Part shown: positions 26,788 through 34,510 of the stretch, one piece after another
Numbering within the stretch: position 1 is the first letter of the stretch
How the letters are laid out: the number at the start of each line of letters is the position of its first letter
Program-made: the position numbers and the translations under genes
Assembly (NCBI GenBank): GCA_002086835.1
Contig: MVIG01000004.1
Coordinates: 62,001-126,000 of the forward strand
Direction: 5' to 3'
Source of the DNA: Mycolicibacterium porcinum
GTDB lineage: Bacteria > Actinomycetota > Actinomycetes > Mycobacteriales > Mycobacteriaceae
DNA: 64,000 nt
Notes under the pieces: generated by a model
The model's input: the letters and a program-made list of their open reading frames with translations, nothing else
Database searches by the model: none
What the model was told of the DNA's origin: nothing

Positions 26788-27999
26788 ATGTGGCGCCAAC
26801 CCAAGGCCGTATGGGCCGTCGCTTTCGCCTCCGTCGTCGCGTTCATGGGCATCGGACTGGTCGATCCCATCCTCAAGCCGATCGCCGACAACCTCAACGC
26901 CTCACCGTCGCAGGTGTCCCTGCTGTTCACCAGCTACATGGCGGTGATGGGCGTGGCGATGCTGATCACCGGTGTGGTGTCCAGCCGCATCGGCCCCAAG
27001 CGCACGCTGCTGCTCGGCCTGGTGATCATCATCGCGGGCGCCGGCCTGGCCGGGATGAGTGACACCGTGATGCAGATCGTGGGCTGGCGCGCCCTGTGGG
27101 GCCTTGGCAACGCCCTGTTCATCGCCACGGCGCTGGCCACCATCGTCAACTCCGCCAAAGGCTCTGTGGCACAAGCCATCATCCTGTATGAGGCGGCGCT
27201 GGGCCTTGGCATCGCGATCGGCCCGCTGGTCGGCGGCGTCCTCGGCTCGATCTCCTGGCGCGGCCCGTTCTTCGGCGTCTCGGCGCTGATGGCCTTCGCC
27301 CTGGTGATCACGGCGTTCCTGCTGCCGGCCACCCCGCGCGCCGAACACGCCACCACGCTCGCTGATCCGTTCCGGGCACTGCGCCACCGCGGCCTGCTCG
27401 GCGTCGCGATCACCGCGCTGCTCTACAACTTCGGCTTCTTCACCCTGCTGGCGTTCACGCCCTTCCCGCTGAACATGACCGCCCATCAGATCGGGCTGAT
27501 CTTCTTCGGCTGGGGCCTGGCGTTGGCGTTCACCTCCGTGGTCGTGGCCCCGCGGCTGCAGCACCGCTTCGGCACGGTACGGGTGCTCATCCTCAACCTG
27601 CTGGCCTTCACCGCGGTGCTGACCGTGATGGCGGTGTGGACCGATTCCAAGGCCGTGCTGGCATCGGGCGTGGTGGTCGCCGGCCTGTTCATCGGCATCA
27701 ACAACACGTTGATCACCGAAACCGTGATGAAGGCCGCCCCCGTGGAGCGCGGTGTCGCCTCGGCGGCCTACAGCTTCCTGCGCTTCGGCGGCGCCGCGGT
27801 GGCCCCGTGGCTGGCCGGGGTGCTCGGCGAGCAGGTCAACGTGCACCTGCCGTATTGGGTGGGCGCTGTGGCCGTGCTGACCGGCGCCGGCGTGCTGGCC
27901 CTGACCCGTCCACATCTGATCGGGATCGACGTCGAGGAGAACGAACTCGACGAGCTGACCGAGGAAGCGACCGCGGTCACCGTCGGCAACGACAGCTGA
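26788..27999 (+). CDS. MFS efflux transporter
   Basis: This 403-residue protein has twelve transmembrane helices of the major facilitator superfamily, drug:H+ antiporter type: SSRIGPKRTLLLG is the loop 2-3 motif A and the LYEAALGLGIAIGPLVGG stretch is motif C of antiporters. The C-terminal tail is acidic (EENELDELTEEA). AGGAG lies in front of ATG 26788. It is co-transcribed with and probably controlled by the MarR gene, so it likely exports the ligand that MarR senses. A short GC-rich hairpin follows the stop. Confidence 0.85.
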   Translation: MWRQPKAVWAVAFASVVAFMGIGLVDPILKPIADNLNASPSQVSLLFTSYMAVMGVAMLITGVVSSRIGPKRTLLLGLVIIIAGAGLAGMSDTVMQIVGWRALWGLGNALFIATALATIVNSAKGSVAQAIILYEAALGLGIAIGPLVGGVLGSISWRGPFFGVSALMAFALVITAFLLPATPRAEHATTLADPFRALRHRGLLGVAITALLYNFGFFTLLAFTPFPLNMTAHQIGLIFFGWGLALAFTSVVVAPRLQHRFGTVRVLILNLLAFTAVLTVMAVWTDSKAVLASGVVVAGLFIGINNTLITETVMKAAPVERGVASAAYSFLRFGGAAVAPWLAGVLGEQVNVHLPYWVGAVAVLTGAGVLALTRPHLIGIDVEENELDELTEEATAVTVGNDS

Positions 28000-28003
28000 C
28001 GCC

Positions 28004-28018
28004 GCGGGCGAAACCCGC
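28004..28018 (+). terminator. Short hairpin after the MFS gene
   Basis: GCGGG-CGAAA-CCCGC forms a 5-bp stem closing a five-base loop starting 5 bp after the stop codon. It is short and lacks a T-run, so it is only a weak candidate. Confidence 0.35.
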
Positions 28019-28053
28019 CCCGGGCGCCAGCAAACCTCTCCACAATGGGGACC

Positions 28054-28731
28054 ATGTCGCAGCAGTTCGACGGCGAAGCCCGACTGTCGTGGGTTCTGGC
28101 CGGCCTGGCCGGAGTGCTGGGCGCGGCCGCGTTCACCCATTCGGCCGGATACTTCGTCACCTTCATGACCGGCAACACCGAGCGGGCGTTCCTCGGGCTC
28201 TTCCAGGGCGAGGAATGGCTGGCGATCGGCGCCGCACTGCTGTTGCTCGCCTTCGTCGGCGGAGTGGTGATCGCGTCCTTGTGCCGCCGCCACCTCTGGG
28301 TCAATCATCCCCATGGCGCGACGGTGCTCACGACGCTCGCGCTGGCGGTGTCGACCGTGGTCGACCTCATCGAACGCGGCTGGTCGGCCCGTGATGTTCC
28401 GTATATCCCAATCCTGTTCGTGGCCTTCGGCATCGGCGCCTTGAACACGTCGTTCGTCAAAGACGGCGAGGTGTCGATCCCGCTGAGTTACGTGACCGGG
28501 ACGCTGGTGAAAATGGGGCAGGGCATCGAACGCCACATCAGCGGGGGCCAGTTGAGTGACTGGCTGGGGTATTTCATGCTCTGGTCCGGGTTCGCCGGCG
28601 GCGCCATCGTCGGCGGCTTCATCAGCTATGTCGTCAGCGGCTCGCAGATGCTGCTGGTGGCCACCGTTGTCTGCGCGATCACCGCGGCCTACACCTACTT
28701 CTACTTCGACGGCCACGCGTTGTTGAAATAG
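28054..28731 (+). CDS. DUF1275 (YoaK-type) membrane protein
   Basis: This 225-residue protein has six transmembrane segments and the family's early FMTGNTERAFLGL and later FGIGALNTSF and SYVTGTLVKMG motifs. DUF1275 proteins are widespread, of unknown function, and are annotated as YoaK. ATG 28054 has GGGGA directly upstream; ATG 28045 in frame would add three residues. The gene is on its own strand segment, 54 bp after the MFS gene. No function is proposed. Confidence 0.78.
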   Translation: MSQQFDGEARLSWVLAGLAGVLGAAAFTHSAGYFVTFMTGNTERAFLGLFQGEEWLAIGAALLLLAFVGGVVIASLCRRHLWVNHPHGATVLTTLALAVSTVVDLIERGWSARDVPYIPILFVAFGIGALNTSFVKDGEVSIPLSYVTGTLVKMGQGIERHISGGQLSDWLGYFMLWSGFAGGAIVGGFISYVVSGSQMLLVATVVCAITAAYTYFYFDGHALLK

Positions 28732-28759
28732 CCGCCACGCGTTGGAGGCGGCCTGTCGC

Positions 28760-28816
28760 CGAGATCGACGTGAGGGTCGTGATTCGTCGAGTTTCACGAC
28801 CCTGGTGTCGATCTCG
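28760..28816 (+). repeat. Palindromic intergenic element, copy 2
   Basis: The outer arms CGAGATCGAC (28760-28769) and GTCGATCTCG (28807-28816) and inner arms AGGGTCGTGA (28773-28782) and TCACGACCCT (28794-28803) are both perfect 10-bp inverted repeats, separated by the mismatched internal loop GTG/GGT and closed by an 11-base loop. Its arms match copy 1 (20965-21021) in reversed order. It lies between convergent genes, so it could also terminate transcription. Confidence 0.85.
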
Positions 28817-28871
28817 ATTTGAGAAAACGCCATGGCGTTACGCGCGAGAATGGTGAGCGGCGCAACCGCGA

Positions 28872-29933
28872 TTACAACGCGAACAGCAGGAACTGGGTCA
28901 CCTGCGTGGGCGAGAAATTGTCGTCGCTGACGGCGATCACGGATTGCCGGCCGTCGGGCAGCTTGGGACCCAACGTGATTCCCTCGATGTTGTCCAGCGG
29001 GGACAGGCTCGGCGTGGCGGTCAAGTCGGCCAGCAGCGTCTTGCGCAGCTCAGTGGACCCCTCGGCCAGGCTCGCCCGGTAGATCCGCACCGCGACGTGC
29101 GTGCCGAAGCCGCGTTCGATCACCAAGAAGCTGTTGTCGTCGAGCGCTACCAGATCCGACAGGCCGTTGTCGCCACCCGGACCGGCGCTGACCGGATCCA
29201 GCGGGTAGGTGTACTGGCCGTCCAGCGCCCCGGACTCCGCATCGAGGCGCACGATCCGCGTCAGCGCACCGCGCTGCGCGTCGGGCGGCGGACCGTCGTC
29301 GTAGCCGGGGCCCTCCATGGCCGCCCACAAGTACCGTCCATCCGGCGTGAGTGTGAGACCTTCCAACGTGCTGTTGCGCCGCGGGCCGTGCTCGTCCGCC
29401 GACATCCGGAACCCTTCGGGCAACGCGAACTCGCCGAGGAAGGCGCCGTCGAGGCCGGCGGTCCGCACCCACGGATCCAGCAGGATCGGTGCAGCCGGCC
29501 CTTCGACGCGCCGCTCCCCTTCGCTGGTCCAGTACAAGCGCTGTCTGCGGGCGTCGAAGGCGATGGCTTCGGGGTCGGGCGGCACCACCGGTGACTGTGT
29601 GTCAATGTTCAACGGCGCGAACGGCTGTCCGCCGCGATCCAGCCACGGATGGGTGCCGACGAACTCGACGTCGCCGATACCGTTGTCCGACAGCGTGATC
29701 CGTGCGGTGTAGAAGCGGGCCGGATTCTTGGCGGAGCGGTCGTCGCTGATGACGTAGTACAGGTCGGCGGCCGGGTCGTAACTGATACCCGACAGCCCGC
29801 CGATCACCGTGCCGTCCAGGGTGGCGCCGGGCGCTACCTGGTGCTGGCCGAGATAGTCCAGGCCGGGTTCGGCATGCGCAGGCCCACATGCCGACACCAC
29901 CAGGACGCCGGCCAACAGGATTCGGCGCAGCAT
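28872..29933 (-). CDS. Secreted esterase-like phytase-domain protein
   Basis: This 353-residue secreted protein has a signal peptide with a lipobox-like VVSAC (Cys18) and a beta-propeller of the 'esterase-like activity of phytase' family: GGLSGISYDPAADLYYVISDD near residue 45, DPEAIAFD, STLEGLTLTPDGRYLW, SDLVALDDNSFLVIERG and DNIEGITLGPKL. These repeated acidic segments probably bind calcium. Substrate is unproven; phosphate ester release is the family guess. Its ATG overlaps the VIT1 gene's stop by one base (TGATG), so the two are coupled. The frame is open upstream but antisense to VIT1 coding, so ATG 29933 is used. Confidence 0.78.
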   Translation of the reverse strand: MLRRILLAGVLVVSACGPAHAEPGLDYLGQHQVAPGATLDGTVIGGLSGISYDPAADLYYVISDDRSAKNPARFYTARITLSDNGIGDVEFVGTHPWLDRGGQPFAPLNIDTQSPVVPPDPEAIAFDARRQRLYWTSEGERRVEGPAAPILLDPWVRTAGLDGAFLGEFALPEGFRMSADEHGPRRNSTLEGLTLTPDGRYLWAAMEGPGYDDGPPPDAQRGALTRIVRLDAESGALDGQYTYPLDPVSAGPGGDNGLSDLVALDDNSFLVIERGFGTHVAVRIYRASLAEGSTELRKTLLADLTATPSLSPLDNIEGITLGPKLPDGRQSVIAVSDDNFSPTQVTQFLLFAL

Positions 29934-30667
29934 CAGGTGACGACGGCGCCGACCAGGATGCCGACGGCATAGGTGGCCGCGATCGCGATGGCCCCGAACA
30001 CCAGCTGCCGCAGCCCTGCGATGGCAACCGGCTTGCGGGTGAACTTGGCGGCCACGCCCCCGGCGATCAACAGGCCCACACCGCCGCACGCCAGCCCGAG
30101 CCACAACGATTCGAAGCCGAGCAGGTACGGGATGAGCGGGATGATCGCACCGATCGCGAACATCACGAAGGACGAGCCGCCTGCCACCCACGGGGACGGC
30201 TTCTCGGTCGGATGCACGCCCAATTCCTGCACGAGGTGAAAGTTCAGGGCCCGATTCTCGTCGCGGTGGATTTCCTCACTGGCCTTCGTCGCCGTCTCGG
30301 CCGTCATCCCCATCTCCTGGAGCATGGCCACGAGTTCGGCCTGCTCGGCCGACGGGTTCTTGAGGAACGACCGGCGCTCCACCTTGACCTCGGAATCGAC
30401 CTGCTCGTTGGCGGTGGTCACCGAGGTGTATTCACCGAGCGCCATCGAGAAAGCACCGGCCAGCAACCCGGCCACGCCGCTGAGCACCACGGTCTGGGCC
30501 GAAGCGCTCGCCCCGACACCGGCGATCAGCGCGGTGTTGCTGACCAGACCGTCCATCGCACCGAAGGTGGCGGCACGTAACCAGCCGCCCGTCACATCGG
30601 CATGCCGGTGATAGCTCACGTGCGGCAAGCCGGTGGGGAACAGCGATTTCCCGACCGAGTCCGGCAT
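29933..30667 (-). CDS. VIT1/CCC1-family iron/manganese transporter
   Basis: This 244-residue membrane protein belongs to the VIT1/CCC1 family, which moves iron or manganese out of the cytoplasm. The first helix segment has the family pattern ATFGAMDGLVSNTALIAGVG, followed by SMALGEYTSVTT; a cytoplasmic helical metal-binding domain rich in Glu (residues 90-150, including EEIHRDEN) separates it from three more helices. ATG 30667 is chosen for the predicted start. In mycobacteria such proteins are candidates for metal homeostasis; the metal here is not known. Confidence 0.82.
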   Translation of the reverse strand: MPDSVGKSLFPTGLPHVSYHRHADVTGGWLRAATFGAMDGLVSNTALIAGVGASASAQTVVLSGVAGLLAGAFSMALGEYTSVTTANEQVDSEVKVERRSFLKNPSAEQAELVAMLQEMGMTAETATKASEEIHRDENRALNFHLVQELGVHPTEKPSPWVAGGSSFVMFAIGAIIPLIPYLLGFESLWLGLACGGVGLLIAGGVAAKFTRKPVAIAGLRQLVFGAIAIAATYAVGILVGAVVT

Positions 30668-30774
30668 GTCGCCAGTCTTTCCCGGACGGGCGTCGGTTGT
30701 CCAGGAAGGCTTGCCTTCCCACAGATACAGGACCAACCGCCCTATTGCGGCGGCGGCACGCGTTACCGTCGGAT

Positions 30775-32697
30775 ATGACCTCCACTTCCGAGCATCTGCG
30801 AAATGCGCTGGACGGCCGCTGGCGCGACGTCAAGAACGCCATGCGAGCCAGGTTGTCAGACGAGATATTCCGGCCGCATTACACCCCGAACACCGTCATC
30901 GCCAGGGCCAAAGTGGCCGAGCAGCTCAAGATCATGGCGGCGGCCGGGGCCGCCGAAGACGGTTTCCGCAAAGAACACGGCGGCAACGGCGACGTCGGTG
31001 CGGCCATCACCCAGATCGAGATGCTCGCCATGAGCGATCTTTCGCTGATGGTCAAGGCCGGAGTGCAATGGGGCCTGTTCGGCGGCGCCATCGAGAACCT
31101 CGGCACCGAACGCCACCACAAGGCGTACGTGCGCCGGCTCATCGATCTGGACCTGCTGGGCTGCTTCGCGATGACCGAGACCGGGCACGGCAGTGACGTG
31201 CAGTCACTGGAGACCACCGCCACCTACGATCCGGAAACTCAAGAATTCGTCATTCACTCCCCCACCCCCACCGCGCGCAAGGACTACATCGGCGGTGCCG
31301 CCGAAACTGCCCGGGTGGCAACTGTTTTCGCGCAGCTGATCACCCCGGACGGGGAAGGCCACGGCGTGCACTGTTTCGTGGTGCCGATCCGCGACGACAT
31401 GGGCAACGACATGCCCGGTGTGACCACGTCGGACTGCCACTACAAGGGCGGCCTGCCCGGCGTCGACAACGGGCGCATCGTCTTCGACCACGTGCGCGTT
31501 CCGCGGGAGAACCTGCTCAACCGCTACGCCGACGTCGCCCCCGACGGTACCTACAGCTCACCCATCGAGAACCCGGGCCGGCGGTTCTTCACCATGCTGG
31601 GCACCTTGATCCGGGGCCGGGTCACCGTCGGCGGCAGCGCCGCGGCAGCCGCACGGGTGGCACTGGACATCGCCACCCGATATGCGTTGGAACGCAGGCA
31701 GTTCGAGGCCCCGAAGAGTGACGAGGAAGTCCTGATCATGGACTACCTGGTGCATCAGCGCCGGCTGCTGCCGCTGATCGCCAAGTCCTACGCGCTGCAG
31801 TTCGCCCAGAACGAGCTGGTGGCCAAGTGCCATGAGTTGCAGACCTCCGACGATCCCGATGCCGAGGAGCAGCGCGAACTGGAGGCCCGCGCGGCCGGCC
31901 TGAAAGCCGCCAACACCTGGCACGCCAGCCACGCCATCCAGGAGGCTCGCGAAGCCTGCGGTGGCGCAGGCTATCTGGCCGAGAACCGGCTGATCGCCCT
32001 GCGCGCCGACACCGACGTGTTCACCACGTTCGAGGGTGACAACCATGTGCTCACCCAGCTGGTGGCCAAAGAACTGCTCACCGCCTACGCCGACGACATC
32101 AAGGGCATGAGCCCGGTCGAATGGGTCCGGTTCGCCGCCAACTACGCCGGTGAGCGGGTACTGAAACGCACTGCGGCCGAGACCATCATCCAGACCGTCC
32201 TCGACACCCGCCAGGACAACGAGGAGGAAGGCAGCCTGTTCAACCGCGGCACCCAGGTCAAGATGTTCGAGGACCGCGAGGAGTACATGCTGGCCTCGGT
32301 GGCGCGGCGGCTGCAGGGCAAGTCCAAGGAGATGTCGGCTTTCGACGCGTTCAACGCGGTGCAGGACCATGTGCTGCATGCCGCGCAGGCGCACATCGAC
32401 CGGGTCATCCTGGAAGCGTTCGTCGCAGGCATCGACGCCTGCGAGGACGACACCGCGCGCGAACTCCTCGAGGATGTCTGCGACCTGTACGCGCTATCGG
32501 TGATCGAGGGCGACAAGGCCTGGTTCATCGAACACCGGTACCTGTCCACCGAACGCGCCAAGGCTGTGACACGCGGGATCAACGAACGCTGCCGGTCACT
32601 GCGCCCGCACGTCGAAACGCTCGTCGACGGGTTCGGCATCCCCGAGCAGCTGCGTTACGCGGCGATGCTCGACGCCGCCGAGCTGCTCAACGGCTGA
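30775..32697 (+). CDS. Acyl-CoA oxidase/dehydrogenase family protein
   Basis: This 640-residue flavoprotein is longer than a typical acyl-CoA dehydrogenase (about 380-400) and has the acyl-CoA oxidase layout: an N-terminal helical domain, the flavin motif CFAMTETGHGSDV (about residues 132-144), a middle beta domain, and the C-terminal signature FTTFEGDN with the likely catalytic Glu. The last 200 residues form an extra ACOX-type C-terminal domain. It would introduce a double bond into an acyl-CoA, possibly passing electrons to oxygen. ATG 30775 has little ribosome site. Mycobacteria often name such genes fadE; the chain length is unknown. Confidence 0.83.
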   Translation: MTSTSEHLRNALDGRWRDVKNAMRARLSDEIFRPHYTPNTVIARAKVAEQLKIMAAAGAAEDGFRKEHGGNGDVGAAITQIEMLAMSDLSLMVKAGVQWGLFGGAIENLGTERHHKAYVRRLIDLDLLGCFAMTETGHGSDVQSLETTATYDPETQEFVIHSPTPTARKDYIGGAAETARVATVFAQLITPDGEGHGVHCFVVPIRDDMGNDMPGVTTSDCHYKGGLPGVDNGRIVFDHVRVPRENLLNRYADVAPDGTYSSPIENPGRRFFTMLGTLIRGRVTVGGSAAAAARVALDIATRYALERRQFEAPKSDEEVLIMDYLVHQRRLLPLIAKSYALQFAQNELVAKCHELQTSDDPDAEEQRELEARAAGLKAANTWHASHAIQEAREACGGAGYLAENRLIALRADTDVFTTFEGDNHVLTQLVAKELLTAYADDIKGMSPVEWVRFAANYAGERVLKRTAAETIIQTVLDTRQDNEEEGSLFNRGTQVKMFEDREEYMLASVARRLQGKSKEMSAFDAFNAVQDHVLHAAQAHIDRVILEAFVAGIDACEDDTARELLEDVCDLYALSVIEGDKAWFIEHRYLSTERAKAVTRGINERCRSLRPHVETLVDGFGIPEQLRYAAMLDAAELLNG

Positions 32698-32703
32698 ACC
32701 GGC

Positions 32704-33195
32704 TCAGGGCTTCGGAATCGGGTCGACGGCAACCAGTTTGCCGTCGTCCCCGATCCGGAACCGCACGGTGGCGATGCCGGTCGGCGATGTCGGCGAATCG
32801 TGGCCCTGCTGCCACTGGTAGTTCACCACCACGCTGTCATCGGCGTTGGTGACCACATTGATGTAGGGCCGGGGCTCCGGAGTGGCCGGGCCGATCGGGG
32901 TCTGCCGGTCGAAGAACAGCAGCTGCCCGACGCTGTTGGGCTCGGGGTTGGACTGACCCACCTGCACCCAGTAGAGGCGGCAGTTGGTGGTGTGCCCGCT
33001 GCCGATCTGTTTCCATTCCTTACCCGCCGCGGGTGCGGGCAGTTTCGCGATCTGATCCGCGATGGTGTCGGCGGTGGGGCCGTCCGACGGTGCGCAGGTA
33101 TCGGGTTTCGGGGGTGGCGCGGATGACGGTTTCCAGCCGCAACCAACCGCGAGGAGACCGACGAAGGCGACGATGGCGATCAGCCGTGGGTACAC
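32704..33195 (-). CDS. LppP/LprE-family lipoprotein
   Basis: This 163-residue lipoprotein has a signal peptide ending LLAVGC with Cys about residue 19, then a Pro-rich linker and a small secreted domain containing the LppP/LprE pattern DTIADQIAKLP...NCRLYWVQVGQSNPEPNSVGQLLFFDRQ. Function is unknown; the family is mycobacterial. GTG 33195 is the start that gives a clean signal peptide. The gene is convergent with the acyl-CoA oxidase gene (6-bp gap). M. tuberculosis LppQ (Rv2341) is encoded in the comparable region, from memory, but I cannot assign orthology. Confidence 0.7.
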   Translation of the reverse strand: MYPRLIAIVAFVGLLAVGCGWKPSSAPPPKPDTCAPSDGPTADTIADQIAKLPAPAAGKEWKQIGSGHTTNCRLYWVQVGQSNPEPNSVGQLLFFDRQTPIGPATPEPRPYINVVTNADDSVVVNYQWQQGHDSPTSPTGIATVRFRIGDDGKLVAVDPIPKP

Positions 33196-33331
33196 ACCCC
33201 GAGGGTAGCGAATCAACCGGGCACGGCGAGTGGGCTGACGGCGGCGCGTCGATAGGTGACACTGTTTGCGATCCGACTCGCGATCGCTGGTTGTATCCCC
33301 GCTCACCACCACTTACCTCAAGGAGACACTG

Positions 33332-33646
33332 ATGGCTTGGTTCCTCGCCATGGAAGGCCCCGCCAACAAGGCCGTGCTGTACCAACTGCAGGAATCAGTC
33401 AACGTCCAGCAGATCGCGGAGGAGATGGCCAGCGCCGCCACCCTCGATCGCGCCGTACCCGTGCCGGCCGTGCTGCAGAACAACAGGCAACAGGTGACGG
33501 TGTACGTGCGGCCGGCGGCCTGGGGCGTGTGGACGTTCTACCAATTGACCGACGAGGAGCGGAAAGCTCTCGCTTCGGCGTCCAATCCGCTGGTGGAGGC
33601 GCTGACCCAGGCGGCCCGTCAGGCTCAGGCCCGGCCCCAGTCGTAA
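33332..33646 (+). CDS. Conserved small hypothetical protein
   Basis: This 104-residue protein has no recognised domain. It begins MAWFLAMEGPANKAVLYQLQESV; the middle holds VPVPAVLQNNRQQVTVYVRP, the end NPLVEALTQAARQAQARPQS. No signal peptide or membrane segment is seen, so it is probably cytoplasmic. AAGGAG seven bases before ATG 33332 supports the start and shows it is a real gene. It lies just upstream of tRNA-Asn, which is on the opposite strand. Confidence 0.7.
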   Translation: MAWFLAMEGPANKAVLYQLQESVNVQQIAEEMASAATLDRAVPVPAVLQNNRQQVTVYVRPAAWGVWTFYQLTDEERKALASASNPLVEALTQAARQAQARPQS

Positions 33647-33668
33647 CACTGGGATTCTGGAGAACTTG

Positions 33669-33741
33669 CTCCCCCGGATGGACTCGAACCATCAACCGCC
33701 CGATTAACAGTCGGGAGCTCTGCCAATTGAGCTACAGGGGA
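33669..33741 (-). tRNA. tRNA-Asn (anticodon GUU)
   Basis: The minus strand folds as a cloverleaf: acceptor TCCCCTG/CGGGGGA (one mismatch-free pairing with wobble), D arm GCTC/GAGC, anticodon stem CCCGA/TCGGG around loop CTGTTAA, and T arm GATGG-TTCGAGT-CCATC; the discriminator is G. Anticodon GTT assigns Asn. In M. tuberculosis asnT sits in the corresponding place next to Rv2342. Confidence 0.93.
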
Positions 33742-33882
33742 CTACCTTCCGCGGAAGCTCCGCGGCCGAGCGTTGACTCTAGCGTACGGACCGCCGCCGC
33801 CGCCAACTCGCTCCCAGACGGGCGCGCCGGGGCTGCGGTGAGGCAGGATGGAGCACACAAACTCTGCCGTGGGAGGAACACT

Positions 33883-34146
33883 GTGATCCGCTATGCCGCC
33901 GTGATCGCCGTCGGCTACGTGCTGGGCGCAAAAGCCGGACGACGCCGCTATGAGCAGATCGCCAACACCTACCGCGCGGTGACCGCCAATCCGGCCACCA
34001 AGGCAGTGATGGACGCCGGACGGCGCAAGATCGCCAAGCGGGTGTCACCCGACCCGCAGTTCCTCACCCTCACCCCGATAGATGCAGAAACGTCGGTGTA
34101 CTCCACCAAGGAGTCCACCGACGCTTCGGGGAAACGCAGCTGGTAG
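33883..34146 (+). CDS. Small conserved mycobacterial membrane protein
   Basis: This 87-residue protein starts at GTG 33883 after a strong GGGAGGA. A short hydrophobic N-terminus (IRYAAVIAVGYVLGAKAG) is followed by a basic segment (GRRRYEQIANTYRAV) and a hydrophilic C-terminus rich in Ser/Thr (STKESTDASGKRSW). It resembles the conserved hypothetical protein Rv2342 in order and size, from memory. The N-terminal helix is long enough for a single membrane anchor. Function is unknown. Confidence 0.7.
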   Translation: MIRYAAVIAVGYVLGAKAGRRRYEQIANTYRAVTANPATKAVMDAGRRKIAKRVSPDPQFLTLTPIDAETSVYSTKESTDASGKRSW

Positions 34147-34151
34147 GGGGC

Positions 34152-34448
34152 CTAGCCGATCCCCTGGTTGATCGATGTGCCCGGCAGCAGCGGCCCGGTG
34201 ACGAACCCGCCGTTGCCGCCCGCGCCGACCCACGGCGTGCCCACGTTGGCGGGCATTCCGTTCGAGTAGGACAGGCACTTGCCGTCCTCCTTGTTTCCGA
34301 ACCAGGCCAGGCAGGCCGGCTGGGCCGAGACCTCGGGGCCGGAACTCGAGGTGGCGAGGAATGCGGGGGCAGCCGCAGCCGCCCCTGCGACCAGCGCGAA
34401 TGCGCCGACTGCAACGTAACGCCGCGTCTGCGTGCTGAACAGTGTCAC
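34152..34448 (-). CDS. Small secreted protein, mycobacterial
   Basis: This 98-residue protein starts at GTG 34448 with GAGG nine bases upstream. It has a signal peptide with a hydrophobic stretch YVAVGAFALVAGAAAAAPAF (about residues 11-30), then a mature part of about 60 residues with two Cys (ACLAWFGNKEDGKC) that could form one disulfide, and a Gly-rich C-terminus. The pattern resembles a family of short exported mycobacterial proteins of unknown function. It is convergent with the preceding small protein (5-bp gap). Confidence 0.65.
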   Translation of the reverse strand: MTLFSTQTRRYVAVGAFALVAGAAAAAPAFLATSSSGPEVSAQPACLAWFGNKEDGKCLSYSNGMPANVGTPWVGAGGNGGFVTGPLLPGTSINQGIG

Positions 34449-34510
34449 CGGGTTTGCCTCTTTCGCGTGTACGGGCCCGACTGCGCCTCACCCTATCGCG
34501 ATGCGGGCGA

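Noticed and set aside
26902-28833. A 643-codon minus-strand open frame across the MFS and DUF1275 genes
   Set aside because: Composition (Gln/His/Arg/Gly-rich, no hydrophobic core) is that of a shadow frame, while the plus-strand genes have membrane segments and ribosome sites.
33243-33331. Extended start for the small protein at 33332 (in-frame ATG 33266)
   Set aside because: The AAGGAG directly before ATG 33332 decides the start, and the extra N-terminal residues look random.
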